Below, piece after piece: positions 45,001 through 52,833 of a DNA stretch of 59,531 nucleotides. The notes beneath the pieces are model-generated. The model ran no database searches. It was given only the letters and a program-made list of their open reading frames with translations, and was not told the DNA's origin. The stretch lies in assembly GCA_028688275.1 (NCBI GenBank), contig JAQTYN010000016.1, positions 1-59,531 of the forward strand, given 5' to 3'. Each line of letters starts with the position of its first letter. Position 1 is the first letter of the stretch. This DNA comes from Gallionella sp. (GTDB lineage Bacteria; Pseudomonadota; Gammaproteobacteria; Burkholderiales; Gallionellaceae). The position numbers and the translations under genes are program-made.

Positions 45001-45618
45001 TTCGGTATAAGCGATAAGCAAACTTGCAGCGTTTTGGGTAAAGCTATTGTAAGTTATCGCTTGTTGAACACTTAATTGACCATTAATGTAGATTTTCATG
45101 ACGTGGTTTGTCAGGTCAACAATACCTACATAATGCACCCATTGCCCTTTGGAAATTCCATTAGCTTTGGAGTTGAAAAACTGCTGACAATTATTATCAC
45201 CCGCTGTCATTTGGTATAAAGAAGGTTCTTTACCATTTAAAAAAACCGCATATTCTCTGTTTGAAAGACAATTCGTACCCGCGCCGCCTTTATGGATAAT
45301 GGTATACCAATCCCCACTCAAATCATCAGGACGCATCCAGAGAGAGATTGTCAATTGCTTATCAGGATTTAATGAGGCTGAGTTGGGAACTTTAAGAAAG
45401 TTATTAACGCCATTAAAAATCATGGCTTGACCTTTTTTGCCTAGCTCACAACTGACAGTGCCATTGATAACGCCATTATTGCCATTGCCACTGCTGTCAT
45501 TGGCTGTGCAATCGTCAAAACTCCAATTGGCTATCAAGCCATTTGATGTTCCCGCCCAGCCATTTAGGGAGGAAAAAGCCATGAGTAGGCACAGCAGTAC
45601 CATAGAAAGTATTTTCAT
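42100..45618 (-). CDS. Large secreted protein: tandem LamG domains plus cysteine-rich repeats
   Basis: About 1172 residues from the ATG at 45618, with a signal peptide (MKILSMVLLCLLMAFSSLNG..). Two LamG/concanavalin-like lectin domains (about residues 25-235 and 255-475) are near-identical copies, a 640-bp tandem duplication. A cysteine-rich middle follows (about 495-835) with CAPGQVMDGGLCYDKCAPG-like repeats. A helical alanine-rich stretch with a weakly hydrophobic part comes next (about 845-965, MVMAPLQLAANIVMAVATGG). The C-terminus has about five modules of about 45 residues around CYKSEWD..ALC..C.Y...G....D..H.GH.YCEV. No enzymatic domain is recognised. Likely an exported adhesin or a surface protein stabilised by disulfides. 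Gene alone; AT-rich LamG part. Confidence 0.75.
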   Translation of the reverse strand: MKILSMVLLCLLMAFSSLNGWAGTSNGLIANWSFDDCTANDSSGNGNNGVINGTVSCELGKKGQAMIFNGVNNFLKVPNSASLNPDKQLTISLWMRPDDLSGDWYTIIHKGGAGTNCLSNREYAVFLNGKEPSLYQMTAGDNNCQQFFNSKANGISKGQWVHYVGIVDLTNHVMKIYINGQLSVQQAITYNSFTQNAASLLIAYTEENFGYFKGALDEIQLYNRALSDAEITNLYQLSYTNVASTNAATANANGLIANWSFDDCTANDSSSNGNNGVINGTISCQQGKKGQAMIFNGSDSFIKVPNSPSLNPDKQLTISLWMRPDDLSRNWYTILHKGGAGTNCLSNREYAVFLYGTNRSLYQMAAGDNACQEFGFKDNVVSTGQWVHYVGIVDLTNHIMKIYINGQLSAQQPINRNSFTKNSASLLIAYTEENFGYFKGALDEIQLYNHVLSDAEIANLYQVSYTNVASTNLNKCCWNRAIQSCNSNSDCDGGGEGCRVSGTPTNQYGSFACSTCESQGQVYDGTTGSCKSPTATTTVASQTSNAASTDAPSGYTKCAGELGQYYAATTTDIAYGANGTYAYKSGVSGNISFSPSTFGYDPVPNVVKAGYCKPSDGTSISAGSVAQDAAEEVLTKPLSLGGKTLVKFVLDEMAQGENPFCWKGSYGRGVGRLPSTCAPGQVMDGGLCYDKCAPGFTSDGAIFCYKKCPAGSKFSPGLCQFSGVGSCPSGLSGLKPSCINSAGRYSRGAGKPMICESDEQNNAGLCYNSCKANYSGNGPVCWGTCPSSQPVVCGAGCAINQAACASETTNMVMAPLQLAANIVMAVATGGTANAAKAAARSAIKSGLSATTRALAKAAFKSLKQDLLAKIRTKMSAKLLKDYAKENAEAVMNKAAEQLAAAAMSDGGAVDVMQVLGDIDPTGVMDVVSAYNKPTCHVPDEGVPIVNWNTGETVLTYDNKALCARCSEGNQEGRVKFDASNVHKVCEFSASYVTQQCYKSEWDSLALCEDCMYKGQSGNVKMDPEHSGHKYCEVNSSRVPECYKSEWDGMALCSNCKYDDKDGKARPDSEHPGHMYCEVNSGSAPECYTSPYDGQGEAARCKYNGHWGRIMNDPNHAGHKYCEIHPEYWPSWWSLQNKECGECNYSGSSGMTRIDQDRPGQVYCEVNDYPTCD

Positions 45619-45958
45619 ATCATCTAGTTTATTGTTAATCTTAAGGATATTTAACGAATAGGGAATCTGACCCTTCCAGCTGTAGTGTCTCATCTTTAAA
45701 TCAACATTTCAAGCAGCATTGCTTCAAGCATGATGCAAAACATTATGCGTTTGAGTGATGGAGGTGTTTTCTACGAAAAATAAGTCTAAATTGATGAAAC
45801 TGAGGTTGGCATTACTGAGGGTGCTTTGCTTCGATGCTGTAAGGGTATGCGTTTTTCGTGCTGAGCATTGATTGATGTCCGAGTATACTTCTCCCAGAAG
45901 GAATGAGTTATCTGCTACCGTATCCCAATTCAAACACCGAATTTTAAGGAACATGACC

Positions 45959-47401
45959 ATGACGATTGAAAGTGCTGAAGAAAACGGTGTTTCTATTCCC
46001 AAGCTGCGTGAAAAACTTAAAAATAAGCTGATTGCACTTGAGCAAGAAGTAGCATCGCATCATCACACCTTGGATTTATTGCGTGAAACTGAGAATGCTT
46101 ATGGGCGATTTGTACCGCATCAGCTACTGCATTTGCTCCATGCCAAAAGCATTCTGGATTTGGCATTGGGCGAGCAAATCGAACACAAAATGACCATACT
46201 GTTTGCTGATATTCGGGACTTTACCCAGATCTCTGAAAGCATGACCCCCAAAGAAACGTTTGCCTTTATCAACTCCTATTTGGGTGAAATGGAGCCTGTG
46301 ATTAGTCAGCATGGCGGCATTGTGGATAAATACATCGGCGATGCCATCATGGCGTTGTTTCCTGAAGAGGCGGATGCGGGACTCCAAAGTGCGATTGGTA
46401 TGTTGACGCAGTTGCAAAGCTATAACAAGGGTAGAGTACAGGCAGGCTATCCCGCCATCCACATTGGTATAGGTTTAAACACAGGTATTGTCATGCTAGG
46501 GACGGTGGGTGGTACACAACATATGGAAGGAACGGTGTTAAGTGATTCGGTGAACCTTGCCTCTCGATTGGAAGGCATTACTAAAATCTATCACACGCCG
46601 CTGTTGATTAGCGAACACACCTTGTACGCGCTAAAAGACGAAACGCAATACCATATTCGCTTTTTAGACCGCATACGGGTGAAAGGCAAGAATCAAGCAC
46701 AGTCAGTTTACGAAGTGTTTGACCATGATCCCGTCGCCATACGCGAAGGCAAGAAAAAAACATTAAGGTTGTTTGAAGAAGGCATCGCCTACTACCACAT
46801 CAAAGCCATTGAGAAAGCGATCCCCTTGCTGGAAAGTTGCCTGCGCGATGTCCCCGAAGATTATCCTGCTCAAATTTATTTGCAACGCTGCCATGACTTT
46901 TTAGCAACGGGCGTACATGTGGGGACGGGTGAAATTACAGGCACGATGGCGTGGTCGGATGATTTTCTAGTGGGTGTCGAGGAAATTGACAACCAACACA
47001 AGGCGTTAGTGGTGAGCATGAATCAACTCTCAGCTCATATTGCCAGTGGGGATACCTCTGGTGTCGATGAAACCCTGCGCTTTCTCGCGGATTATGCCCA
47101 TTTCCACTTTGGCAGCGAAGAACGCATCATGCGCGAAATCAACTATCCTTTTATCAATGAACACATCCAAGAACATCAAAAATTTATACAAGAATTCATT
47201 CGTTTGAAAAACAACATCACCAGCGGATTGCATGACCCGTTATATCTCAGCTTTCAAATCCAGCTGCTCATGTTTGACTGGTTTGCCAATCACACCACCA
47301 AAACGGATCGCCACTTAGGTCGTTTTGTACAAACATTGAAAAATGAGCAAGCAGCATCTAAGCCGTCATTCTCACCCGTAGCCGTCCAAGCAAACTCATG
47401 A
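45959..47401 (+). CDS. Class III adenylate cyclase fused to a hemerythrin domain
   Basis: About 480 residues from the ATG at 45959, eight bases after AAGGA. The ATG at 45953 is too close to it. A short coiled-coil (about 15-55) precedes the cyclase domain (about 75-255): FADIRDF with metal aspartate 84, VDKYIGDAIM with lysine 124 (adenine selection) and aspartate 128, and SDSVNLASRLE. A TPR-like helical linker follows. The C-terminal hemerythrin (about 341-470) has all expected di-iron ligands: NQHK, HFHFGSEE, EHIQEHQ and NHTTKTD. An oxygen- or redox-controlled cAMP output is inferred. It overlaps the response-regulator gene tail-to-tail by 44 bases. Confidence 0.88.
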   Translation: MTIESAEENGVSIPKLREKLKNKLIALEQEVASHHHTLDLLRETENAYGRFVPHQLLHLLHAKSILDLALGEQIEHKMTILFADIRDFTQISESMTPKETFAFINSYLGEMEPVISQHGGIVDKYIGDAIMALFPEEADAGLQSAIGMLTQLQSYNKGRVQAGYPAIHIGIGLNTGIVMLGTVGGTQHMEGTVLSDSVNLASRLEGITKIYHTPLLISEHTLYALKDETQYHIRFLDRIRVKGKNQAQSVYEVFDHDPVAIREGKKKTLRLFEEGIAYYHIKAIEKAIPLLESCLRDVPEDYPAQIYLQRCHDFLATGVHVGTGEITGTMAWSDDFLVGVEEIDNQHKALVVSMNQLSAHIASGDTSGVDETLRFLADYAHFHFGSEERIMREINYPFINEHIQEHQKFIQEFIRLKNNITSGLHDPLYLSFQIQLLMFDWFANHTTKTDRHLGRFVQTLKNEQAASKPSFSPVAVQANS

Positions 47402-48275
47402 AATTACCAGACAGCTGTTTTTCGTGAGGATCGATAATTGGCGCAACACTTTGGCGTTTTTGTAGCGCGGGTTGGCTGCCCAGTAGCTGGAAGCGTTCCA
47501 GCATGGATTCTAAATTGCGTTCCAAGGTTTTTCTGCTAACAGGCTTAGCAATGTAGCGGGTGATTTGCGCTTGATTGATAAGCTCGATGAGGCGCGAGGT
47601 GTCGTTGAATGACGTGACCACAATACATTGCGTTTGTGGATTGAGTTGCTTAATGGTCTTGAGGATATAGCTGACATTGGTGTCGCCCAGCATCAAGTCA
47701 GAGATCACGACAGAAATATCTTGTTTTGCCAGCTCTTCCATGGCATGTTGTGCATCACATGCCCACACGATTTCACAACGATCTTCCAGTATCTCGTGGA
47801 CAATTTTGGTCGTCGATTCATCGTGATCCATAATGAGCACGCGCGGTTTTTGCGTGCTTCTAATCACAGGTGCGGTGTTCATTTGTGACTGCACCGCAAA
47901 GCTTGCTTCGGCGATTGACACGGCTTCGGCGACGACTTTTTTCACCTCATCGCCCAACCACGGCTTGAGCAAATAACGGAATACTTCCCCTTCATTCACG
48001 CTGGCAATGGAAGCATTCAGGTCAGAATAGCCCGTTAGCAAAATGCGCATGGTGGCAGGCGATGTTTCACGGGCAATGCGCAGTAATTCTGAACCTTGCA
48101 TCACGGGCATACGTTGATCGCTGATAATCACATGCACTTTTTCTTCACGCAGGATGCGAATCGCCTCTTGCGGATCCGTGGTCATTTTGACGTTGTAGTG
48201 CGCGAAAAACAGCATACGCAATGAGCGCAAAATGCGTTCTTCATCGTCAATAAATAATAGGGTAGGTTTGCTCAT
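47358..48275 (-). CDS. Response regulator with two receiver domains
   Basis: 305 residues, no DNA-binding or enzymatic output. First receiver (about 1-125): FIDDEERILR acidic pocket, phospho-acceptor aspartate 53 in ISDQRMPVM, and lysine of LLKPW. Second receiver (about 144-265): IMDHDEST, aspartate 193 in ISDLMLGD, and IAKPVSR lysine. Both sites look active. Encoded 19 bases after the histidine kinase with AGGAG, so it is its likely partner. Output is probably by protein contact. Confidence 0.9.
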   Translation of the reverse strand: MSKPTLLFIDDEERILRSLRMLFFAHYNVKMTTDPQEAIRILREEKVHVIISDQRMPVMQGSELLRIARETSPATMRILLTGYSDLNASIASVNEGEVFRYLLKPWLGDEVKKVVAEAVSIAEASFAVQSQMNTAPVIRSTQKPRVLIMDHDESTTKIVHEILEDRCEIVWACDAQHAMEELAKQDISVVISDLMLGDTNVSYILKTIKQLNPQTQCIVVTSFNDTSRLIELINQAQITRYIAKPVSRKTLERNLESMLERFQLLGSQPALQKRQSVAPIIDPHEKQLSGNFMSLLGRLRVRMTA

Positions 48276-48294
48276 GTCGTGATACTCCTCATGC

Positions 48295-49743
48295 TTAGTT
48301 CAATGTTGGCGAAATCGCCGTTGCGACTGCGAGGGGTAAATGAATCTGAAAACATGTCCCTTCGCCTAATGTTGATGTCACCTGAATGTCACCACCATGT
48401 TGTTGAATAATTTGATGACTGATCGCCAGTCCCAACCCCGTGCCTTCGCCCACAGGTTTCGTGGTAAAAAAAGGATCGAAGACGCGATTTAAAATTTCCG
48501 CAGGAATACCTTTTCCATTGTCTGTGATGCTGATATGAATCGCCCCATCCGCACACCAAGATTTAATCGTTAGCGTGCCGTGTGTATCCATGGCCTGTGC
48601 AGCATTGGTGAATAAATTCAAAAATACTTGATTGAGTTGTGAAGGCACGCATTTGATTTTGGGAAGCTCATCTAAGAGCGTGGTCACATCCACTTTGTTT
48701 TTCAGCACATTGCGCCCGATTTTCAGCGCGCTGAGGATGCAGTCATTGATGTTAAAGGCTTCCGTGGCAGCGGCATCCATACGCGAAAAGTCTTTTAAAT
48801 TCATGACTAATTCTGAAATTTGATCTATCCCATACAGAGAGTCCGTCATCAAACCCTGCATGTCGCCCAGCATTTCCTGTGCATTCAACTCGGCACGTAG
48901 TTGTGAGATGTACTGCATCTGCGCGGCGATTTCTACTTCACTTGCCTGTTCATTCAATAAATTATCGACCAAGGCTTCATAGCCTACAATCATGGTGCGC
49001 ACCTGCATAAACAACTCTTGCCCGATGGCGACATTGTTCTGCACATAGCCCAGTGGGGTGTTGATTTCATGTGCAATGCCCGCCACCATTTGTCCAAGTG
49101 AAGCCATTTTTTCCGATTGAACTAGGGCGAGTTGTGAAGACTTTAAGCTTGAATAGGCTTTGTTCAACTCATCCGCGTGGGCGCGCATACGGAATTCCAT
49201 TTCCTTCAGTAAGTCCATCACGAAGCCCACGCCCAAATACTTGCCATGGCGTGTGACGATAAAATCTTCGGTCAGGGGGAATTGCATATTTTGCGTAATG
49301 TGATGGGCTGCTTCAGCAAGTGGTTGATCTAGTTCAACCAATAACGGTTTGTCATTAAGATACAAACGGATAGGGCGTTTTCCGTGTAACTCCCGCGCAT
49401 ATTGCTTGAGATACATATCCATAAAACGGTAGCGACTCATCACGCCTATGGGTATGCCGTTTTCCACCACGGGCAAGGACAGCAGTTTGCTGTTTTCTGG
49501 ATTCAGAAACAGCTCGGCCACTTCCATGACGGTGCAATCAGGCTCTACAGCGGTAATGGGGTGAATCAGGGTGAAAATATCCTGACCTGATTTTTTGGCG
49601 TTGTGTACCAATCCGCGCAAGGCAAGTACCCGCGCATAATCGGGATTCAAGAAATCGGGTGAATCGATGGTATCAGGCGCAACGGCATTGATAGCGTGAG
49701 ATGGGGTAAGGACATCCTGACCCAATTGACTGGTATGAAACAT
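48295..49743 (-). CDS. CBS-domain sensor histidine kinase
   Basis: 482 residues, no membrane span, so cytoplasmic. A pair of CBS-like modules (about 55-180) binds adenylate ligands in the family. A coiled-coil leads to the HisKA-type helix with phospho-acceptor histidine 225 (GIAHEINTPLGYV). The HATPase domain (about 345-470) has NLFTNAAQAM, DNGKGIP and GTGLGLAISHQII. The ribosome site AAGGGGG precedes the ATG. It pairs with the double-receiver protein encoded next and lies close to the cyclase. A role in nucleotide or energy sensing is inferred. Confidence 0.9.
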   Translation of the reverse strand: MFHTSQLGQDVLTPSHAINAVAPDTIDSPDFLNPDYARVLALRGLVHNAKKSGQDIFTLIHPITAVEPDCTVMEVAELFLNPENSKLLSLPVVENGIPIGVMSRYRFMDMYLKQYARELHGKRPIRLYLNDKPLLVELDQPLAEAAHHITQNMQFPLTEDFIVTRHGKYLGVGFVMDLLKEMEFRMRAHADELNKAYSSLKSSQLALVQSEKMASLGQMVAGIAHEINTPLGYVQNNVAIGQELFMQVRTMIVGYEALVDNLLNEQASEVEIAAQMQYISQLRAELNAQEMLGDMQGLMTDSLYGIDQISELVMNLKDFSRMDAAATEAFNINDCILSALKIGRNVLKNKVDVTTLLDELPKIKCVPSQLNQVFLNLFTNAAQAMDTHGTLTIKSWCADGAIHISITDNGKGIPAEILNRVFDPFFTTKPVGEGTGLGLAISHQIIQQHGGDIQVTSTLGEGTCFQIHLPLAVATAISPTLN

Positions 49744-49860
49744 AAATCCCCCTTAACCAATTTTTTGGTAAGAGGGATTGTAGAGGGCTAAGATGACAGA
49801 AAAATGAAATGTTTTTGCCGTGTGAGCAGGGGAGGGTTGTAAGTCGCCAACAAATTTGGA

Positions 49861-51216
49861 TTATGCACTGACTAAACCACGGATCACGTCGGCAATTTGT
49901 TGAGCGCAGTGCTGGACTGTAGCGGCGTGTTCACCTTCCACCATCACCCGCAACAAAGGTTCAGTGCCTGATGGACGCAGCAATACGCGCCCTTTACCCG
50001 CTAGTTTTTGTTCTGCTTGGGCAACGGCGGTAACTACCGCTTCGTGTTGTAAGCAATTCACGCCTTTTTGAATCCGAACGTTAATCAGTACTTGGGGGTA
50101 CATAGGCATATCTGCCGCTGCTTCCGCTAGACTTTGCCCACTGGCGCATAAGGCGTGCAACACTTGTAGGGCGGAAATAATGCCATCGCCAGTACTATGT
50201 TTATCCAAACATAAAATATGCCCAGAATTTTCGCCCCCCAATTGCCAGCCTTGTTGTTGCAATACTTCCATCACATAGCGGTCACCCACTTTGGCACGCA
50301 TAAACGAGATATTTAAGCGTTGCATCGCATGTTCAAATGCCAAATTGGTCATCAAGGTGCCAACAACGCCTCCTTGCAATTTGCCCGTCGCGTGCCGATG
50401 TTTGGTAATGATGTACAACAGTTGGTCGCCGTCATATAACACACCTTGCGCATCCACCATGATCAGCCTATCCCCGTCTCCATCCAGCGCAATGCCTAAA
50501 TCAGCTCCGTGCTCAACCACAGCTTTCTGTAAATTTTGGGGAGAAGTCGCACCATAACCCGCATTGATATTTTGACCATCAGGTTTAGCACCTATTTCTA
50601 TTACATCCGCCCCTAGCTCATGGAAGACGGGGCGCGCTATATGGTAAGTTGCACCGTGTGCGCAATCCACGACAATTTTGAGCTTGCGTAAAGTGAGCTC
50701 TACGGGAAAGGTGCTCTTGCAAAACTCAATGTACCGCCCAGCTGCATCATTTAGGCGTTTGGCTTTTCCTAAGCTTGCAGAAGGATTGGTTTGAATTTCT
50801 ACCTCTAACGCGGACTCAATCGCCTGTTCGATGTCATCAGGTAATTTAGCCCCTTGTGCCGAGAAAAATTTGATGCCATTGTCTTCAAAAGGATTGTGCG
50901 AAGCTGAAATGACAATGCCAGCCTGTAAGCGTAAGGCACGTGTCAAATAGGCCACGGCTGGTGTTGGAATCGGTCCTGCCAGATACACATCTATCCCCGC
51001 CGCAATCAGACCAGCTTGCAATGCTGATTCCAACATATAGCCTGAAATACGGGTGTCTTTGCCGATGAGTACGGCAGATTTTTCCCCGCGCGTATGCTCT
51101 GCGTTTGCCAGTACTTTCCCTGCTGCATAGCCCAAGTGCATCACAAATTGTGGGGTGATAGGATAGTCCCCCACGCGACCACGCACACCATCCGTGCCAA
51201 AATATTTTCTACTCAT
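49861..51216 (-). CDS. glmM: Phosphoglucosamine mutase
   Basis: Converts glucosamine-6-P to glucosamine-1-P for UDP-GlcNAc, which feeds peptidoglycan and lipid A. 451 residues from the ATG at 51216 ([13 protein letters not shown]). The ORF extends five codons more. Catalytic phosphoserine in [17 protein letters not shown] (about residue 106), metal loop [11 protein letters not shown], sugar-binding GGENSGHI, and the C-terminal [14 protein letters not shown] phosphate loop. Monocistronic here. folP and ftsH, its usual neighbours, are absent. Confidence 0.95.
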   Translation of the reverse strand: MSRKYFGTDGVRGRVGDYPITPQFVMHLGYAAGKVLANAEHTRGEKSAVLIGKDTRISGYMLESALQAGLIAAGIDVYLAGPIPTPAVAYLTRALRLQAGIVISASHNPFEDNGIKFFSAQGAKLPDDIEQAIESALEVEIQTNPSASLGKAKRLNDAAGRYIEFCKSTFPVELTLRKLKIVVDCAHGATYHIARPVFHELGADVIEIGAKPDGQNINAGYGATSPQNLQKAVVEHGADLGIALDGDGDRLIMVDAQGVLYDGDQLLYIITKHRHATGKLQGGVVGTLMTNLAFEHAMQRLNISFMRAKVGDRYVMEVLQQQGWQLGGENSGHILCLDKHSTGDGIISALQVLHALCASGQSLAEAAADMPMYPQVLINVRIQKGVNCLQHEAVVTAVAQAEQKLAGKGRVLLRPSGTEPLLRVMVEGEHAATVQHCAQQIADVIRGLVSA

Positions 51217-51356
51217 ACAACCTCTTCGCATCCAGAATTTTTACAAGTGCCAATTCTACCCGACCCAGCCCAATTAAACAGAAATCCCCTTGCGGTAAAG
51301 GCAGCAAGGGGATTTTGAAAGGAAATAGTCTTGGAATCAGGTCTGTCGGAAAGTCG

Positions 51357-51512
51357 CTTAGAGGGACGCTGATTAAATCCGTTTGCCCTGAGCCGTGAGC
51401 TTGTCGAATGGTCGAAGGGTGAGCGGATTTAATTATTTGATTTTATTGAATCTTCCATTCATGGTTCGACAGGCTCACCAAGAGCGGAAGATTTAATCAG
51501 TACCCCCTTAGG
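51357..51512. repeat. CTWAG palindromic element, copy D
   Basis: Left CTTAGAGGGACGCTGATTAA-ATC and right inverse GATTTAATCAGTACCCCCTT-AGG are matched inverted ends. Inside are PELVEG-type modules (TGAGCTTGTCGAATGGTCGA, GTTCGACAGGCTCACCAAGA). It is flanked by CTTAG at both ends. The right end contains the TAA stop codon of mrp (51508-51510). Confidence 0.75.
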
Positions 51513-52602
51513 TGTTTTGCACCACAATTTTAGGGAAAACTGCACTGTGGTCTTGTGCCATGTCCGCAATTTTCACCGCGATGCGTCTGGCAATTTGTTT
51601 ATACACTTTGGCGATATTACCCTCTGGATCCGCCACCACGGTGGGCTTGCCAGAGTCAGCTTGTTCGCGAATGCGAATATCCAGCGGCAACCCTCCTAAA
51701 AACTCGGTGTTGTAGTCTGCGCACATTTTAGCACCGCCCCCCGAACCAAAAATATGCTCTTCGTGACCACAGTTTGAGCAAATATGCGTACTCATGTTCT
51801 CTACAATACCAACGATCTTAATACCAACCTTCTCAAACATTTTCAATCCCTTGCGGGCATCCAGCAAGGCAATGTCTTGTGGGGTCGTTACAATCACCGC
51901 ACCTGTGACAGGCACTTTTTGCGCCAAGGTCAGTTGAATATCGCCCGTTCCTGGTGGTAAATCGACCACCAAATAGTCTAAATTATCCCAGTGTGTTTGA
52001 CGCAATAGCTGATCCAACGCTTGTGTCACCATTGGGCCACGCCAGATCATCGGTGCGTCATCGCCTTGTATCATGTAGCCGATCGACATAGATTGCAGGC
52101 CGTGATTGCTCATCGGCTCAATAGACTTGCCATCGCGTGATTTGGGTTGACCAGTAATACCCAGCATCGTCGGTTGGGAAGGGCCGTAAATATCTGCATC
52201 TAAAATCCCGACGCGCGCACCTTCTGCCGCCAATGCCAGTGCCAGATTCACCGCTGTGGTGGATTTGCCTACTCCGCCTTTACCCGATGCCACGGCGATA
52301 ATGTTCTTTACCCCTGCGACCAATTCTACGCCGCGCTGTACGGCATGAGGAATCACTTTACTACTCACGTTGACGCTAACCTTTTCAACATCGGGTAGTG
52401 CAGCTTGCAAATCCGCGACGACCATCATCCGAATATCTTCCCAAACGCTTTGCGCGGGATAGCCGAGTAGTATGTCCAAACTGACATCATTCCCTGTAAT
52501 CTTAATATTTTTAACCGATTTTCCTGATACAAAATCTTTATGTGTATTAGGGTCGATGAGTTGCGTTAAGGCACTTTTGACATCAGCTTCTGTAAAACTC
52601 AT
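51508..52602 (-). CDS. apbC: Iron-sulfur cluster carrier ATPase Mrp/ApbC
   Basis: P-loop NTPase of 364 residues that binds and transfers 4Fe-4S clusters. An N-terminal DUF59/MIP18-like domain (about 1-85) leads to the deviant Walker A SGKGGVGKSTT. NMSTHICSNCGHEEHIFG holds the two cluster cysteines of the family. The ATG at 52602 follows GGAG. It is opposite to aroA-cmk, with about 230 bases between them. Confidence 0.95.
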   Translation of the reverse strand: MSFTEADVKSALTQLIDPNTHKDFVSGKSVKNIKITGNDVSLDILLGYPAQSVWEDIRMMVVADLQAALPDVEKVSVNVSSKVIPHAVQRGVELVAGVKNIIAVASGKGGVGKSTTAVNLALALAAEGARVGILDADIYGPSQPTMLGITGQPKSRDGKSIEPMSNHGLQSMSIGYMIQGDDAPMIWRGPMVTQALDQLLRQTHWDNLDYLVVDLPPGTGDIQLTLAQKVPVTGAVIVTTPQDIALLDARKGLKMFEKVGIKIVGIVENMSTHICSNCGHEEHIFGSGGGAKMCADYNTEFLGGLPLDIRIREQADSGKPTVVADPEGNIAKVYKQIARRIAVKIADMAQDHSAVFPKIVVQNT

Positions 52603-52833
52603 AGCGTGGACTCCGAAAAATAAGGTTGATGAACTTCTTTATGCGTGATTTTAAACTACTACCTTAGTGAAACAGTAGGCTTTTTATCTCTGAATCGATA
52701 ATAAGGCCTCTCTTACAGCATGCAATACCGCCATGATAAAAGCAACCCGCATCGTTTTATTAGCACTTTGCGGTATCATCACGCACTTTCTGGCGTGTGC
52801 TAACGTGCTTAATGATTTTTCAAGGTTGAGGTT

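Noticed and set aside
45618-45693. Upstream extension of the LamG protein to 45693
   Set aside because: The 25 extra residues precede a normal signal peptide, so the ATG at 45618 is the real start.
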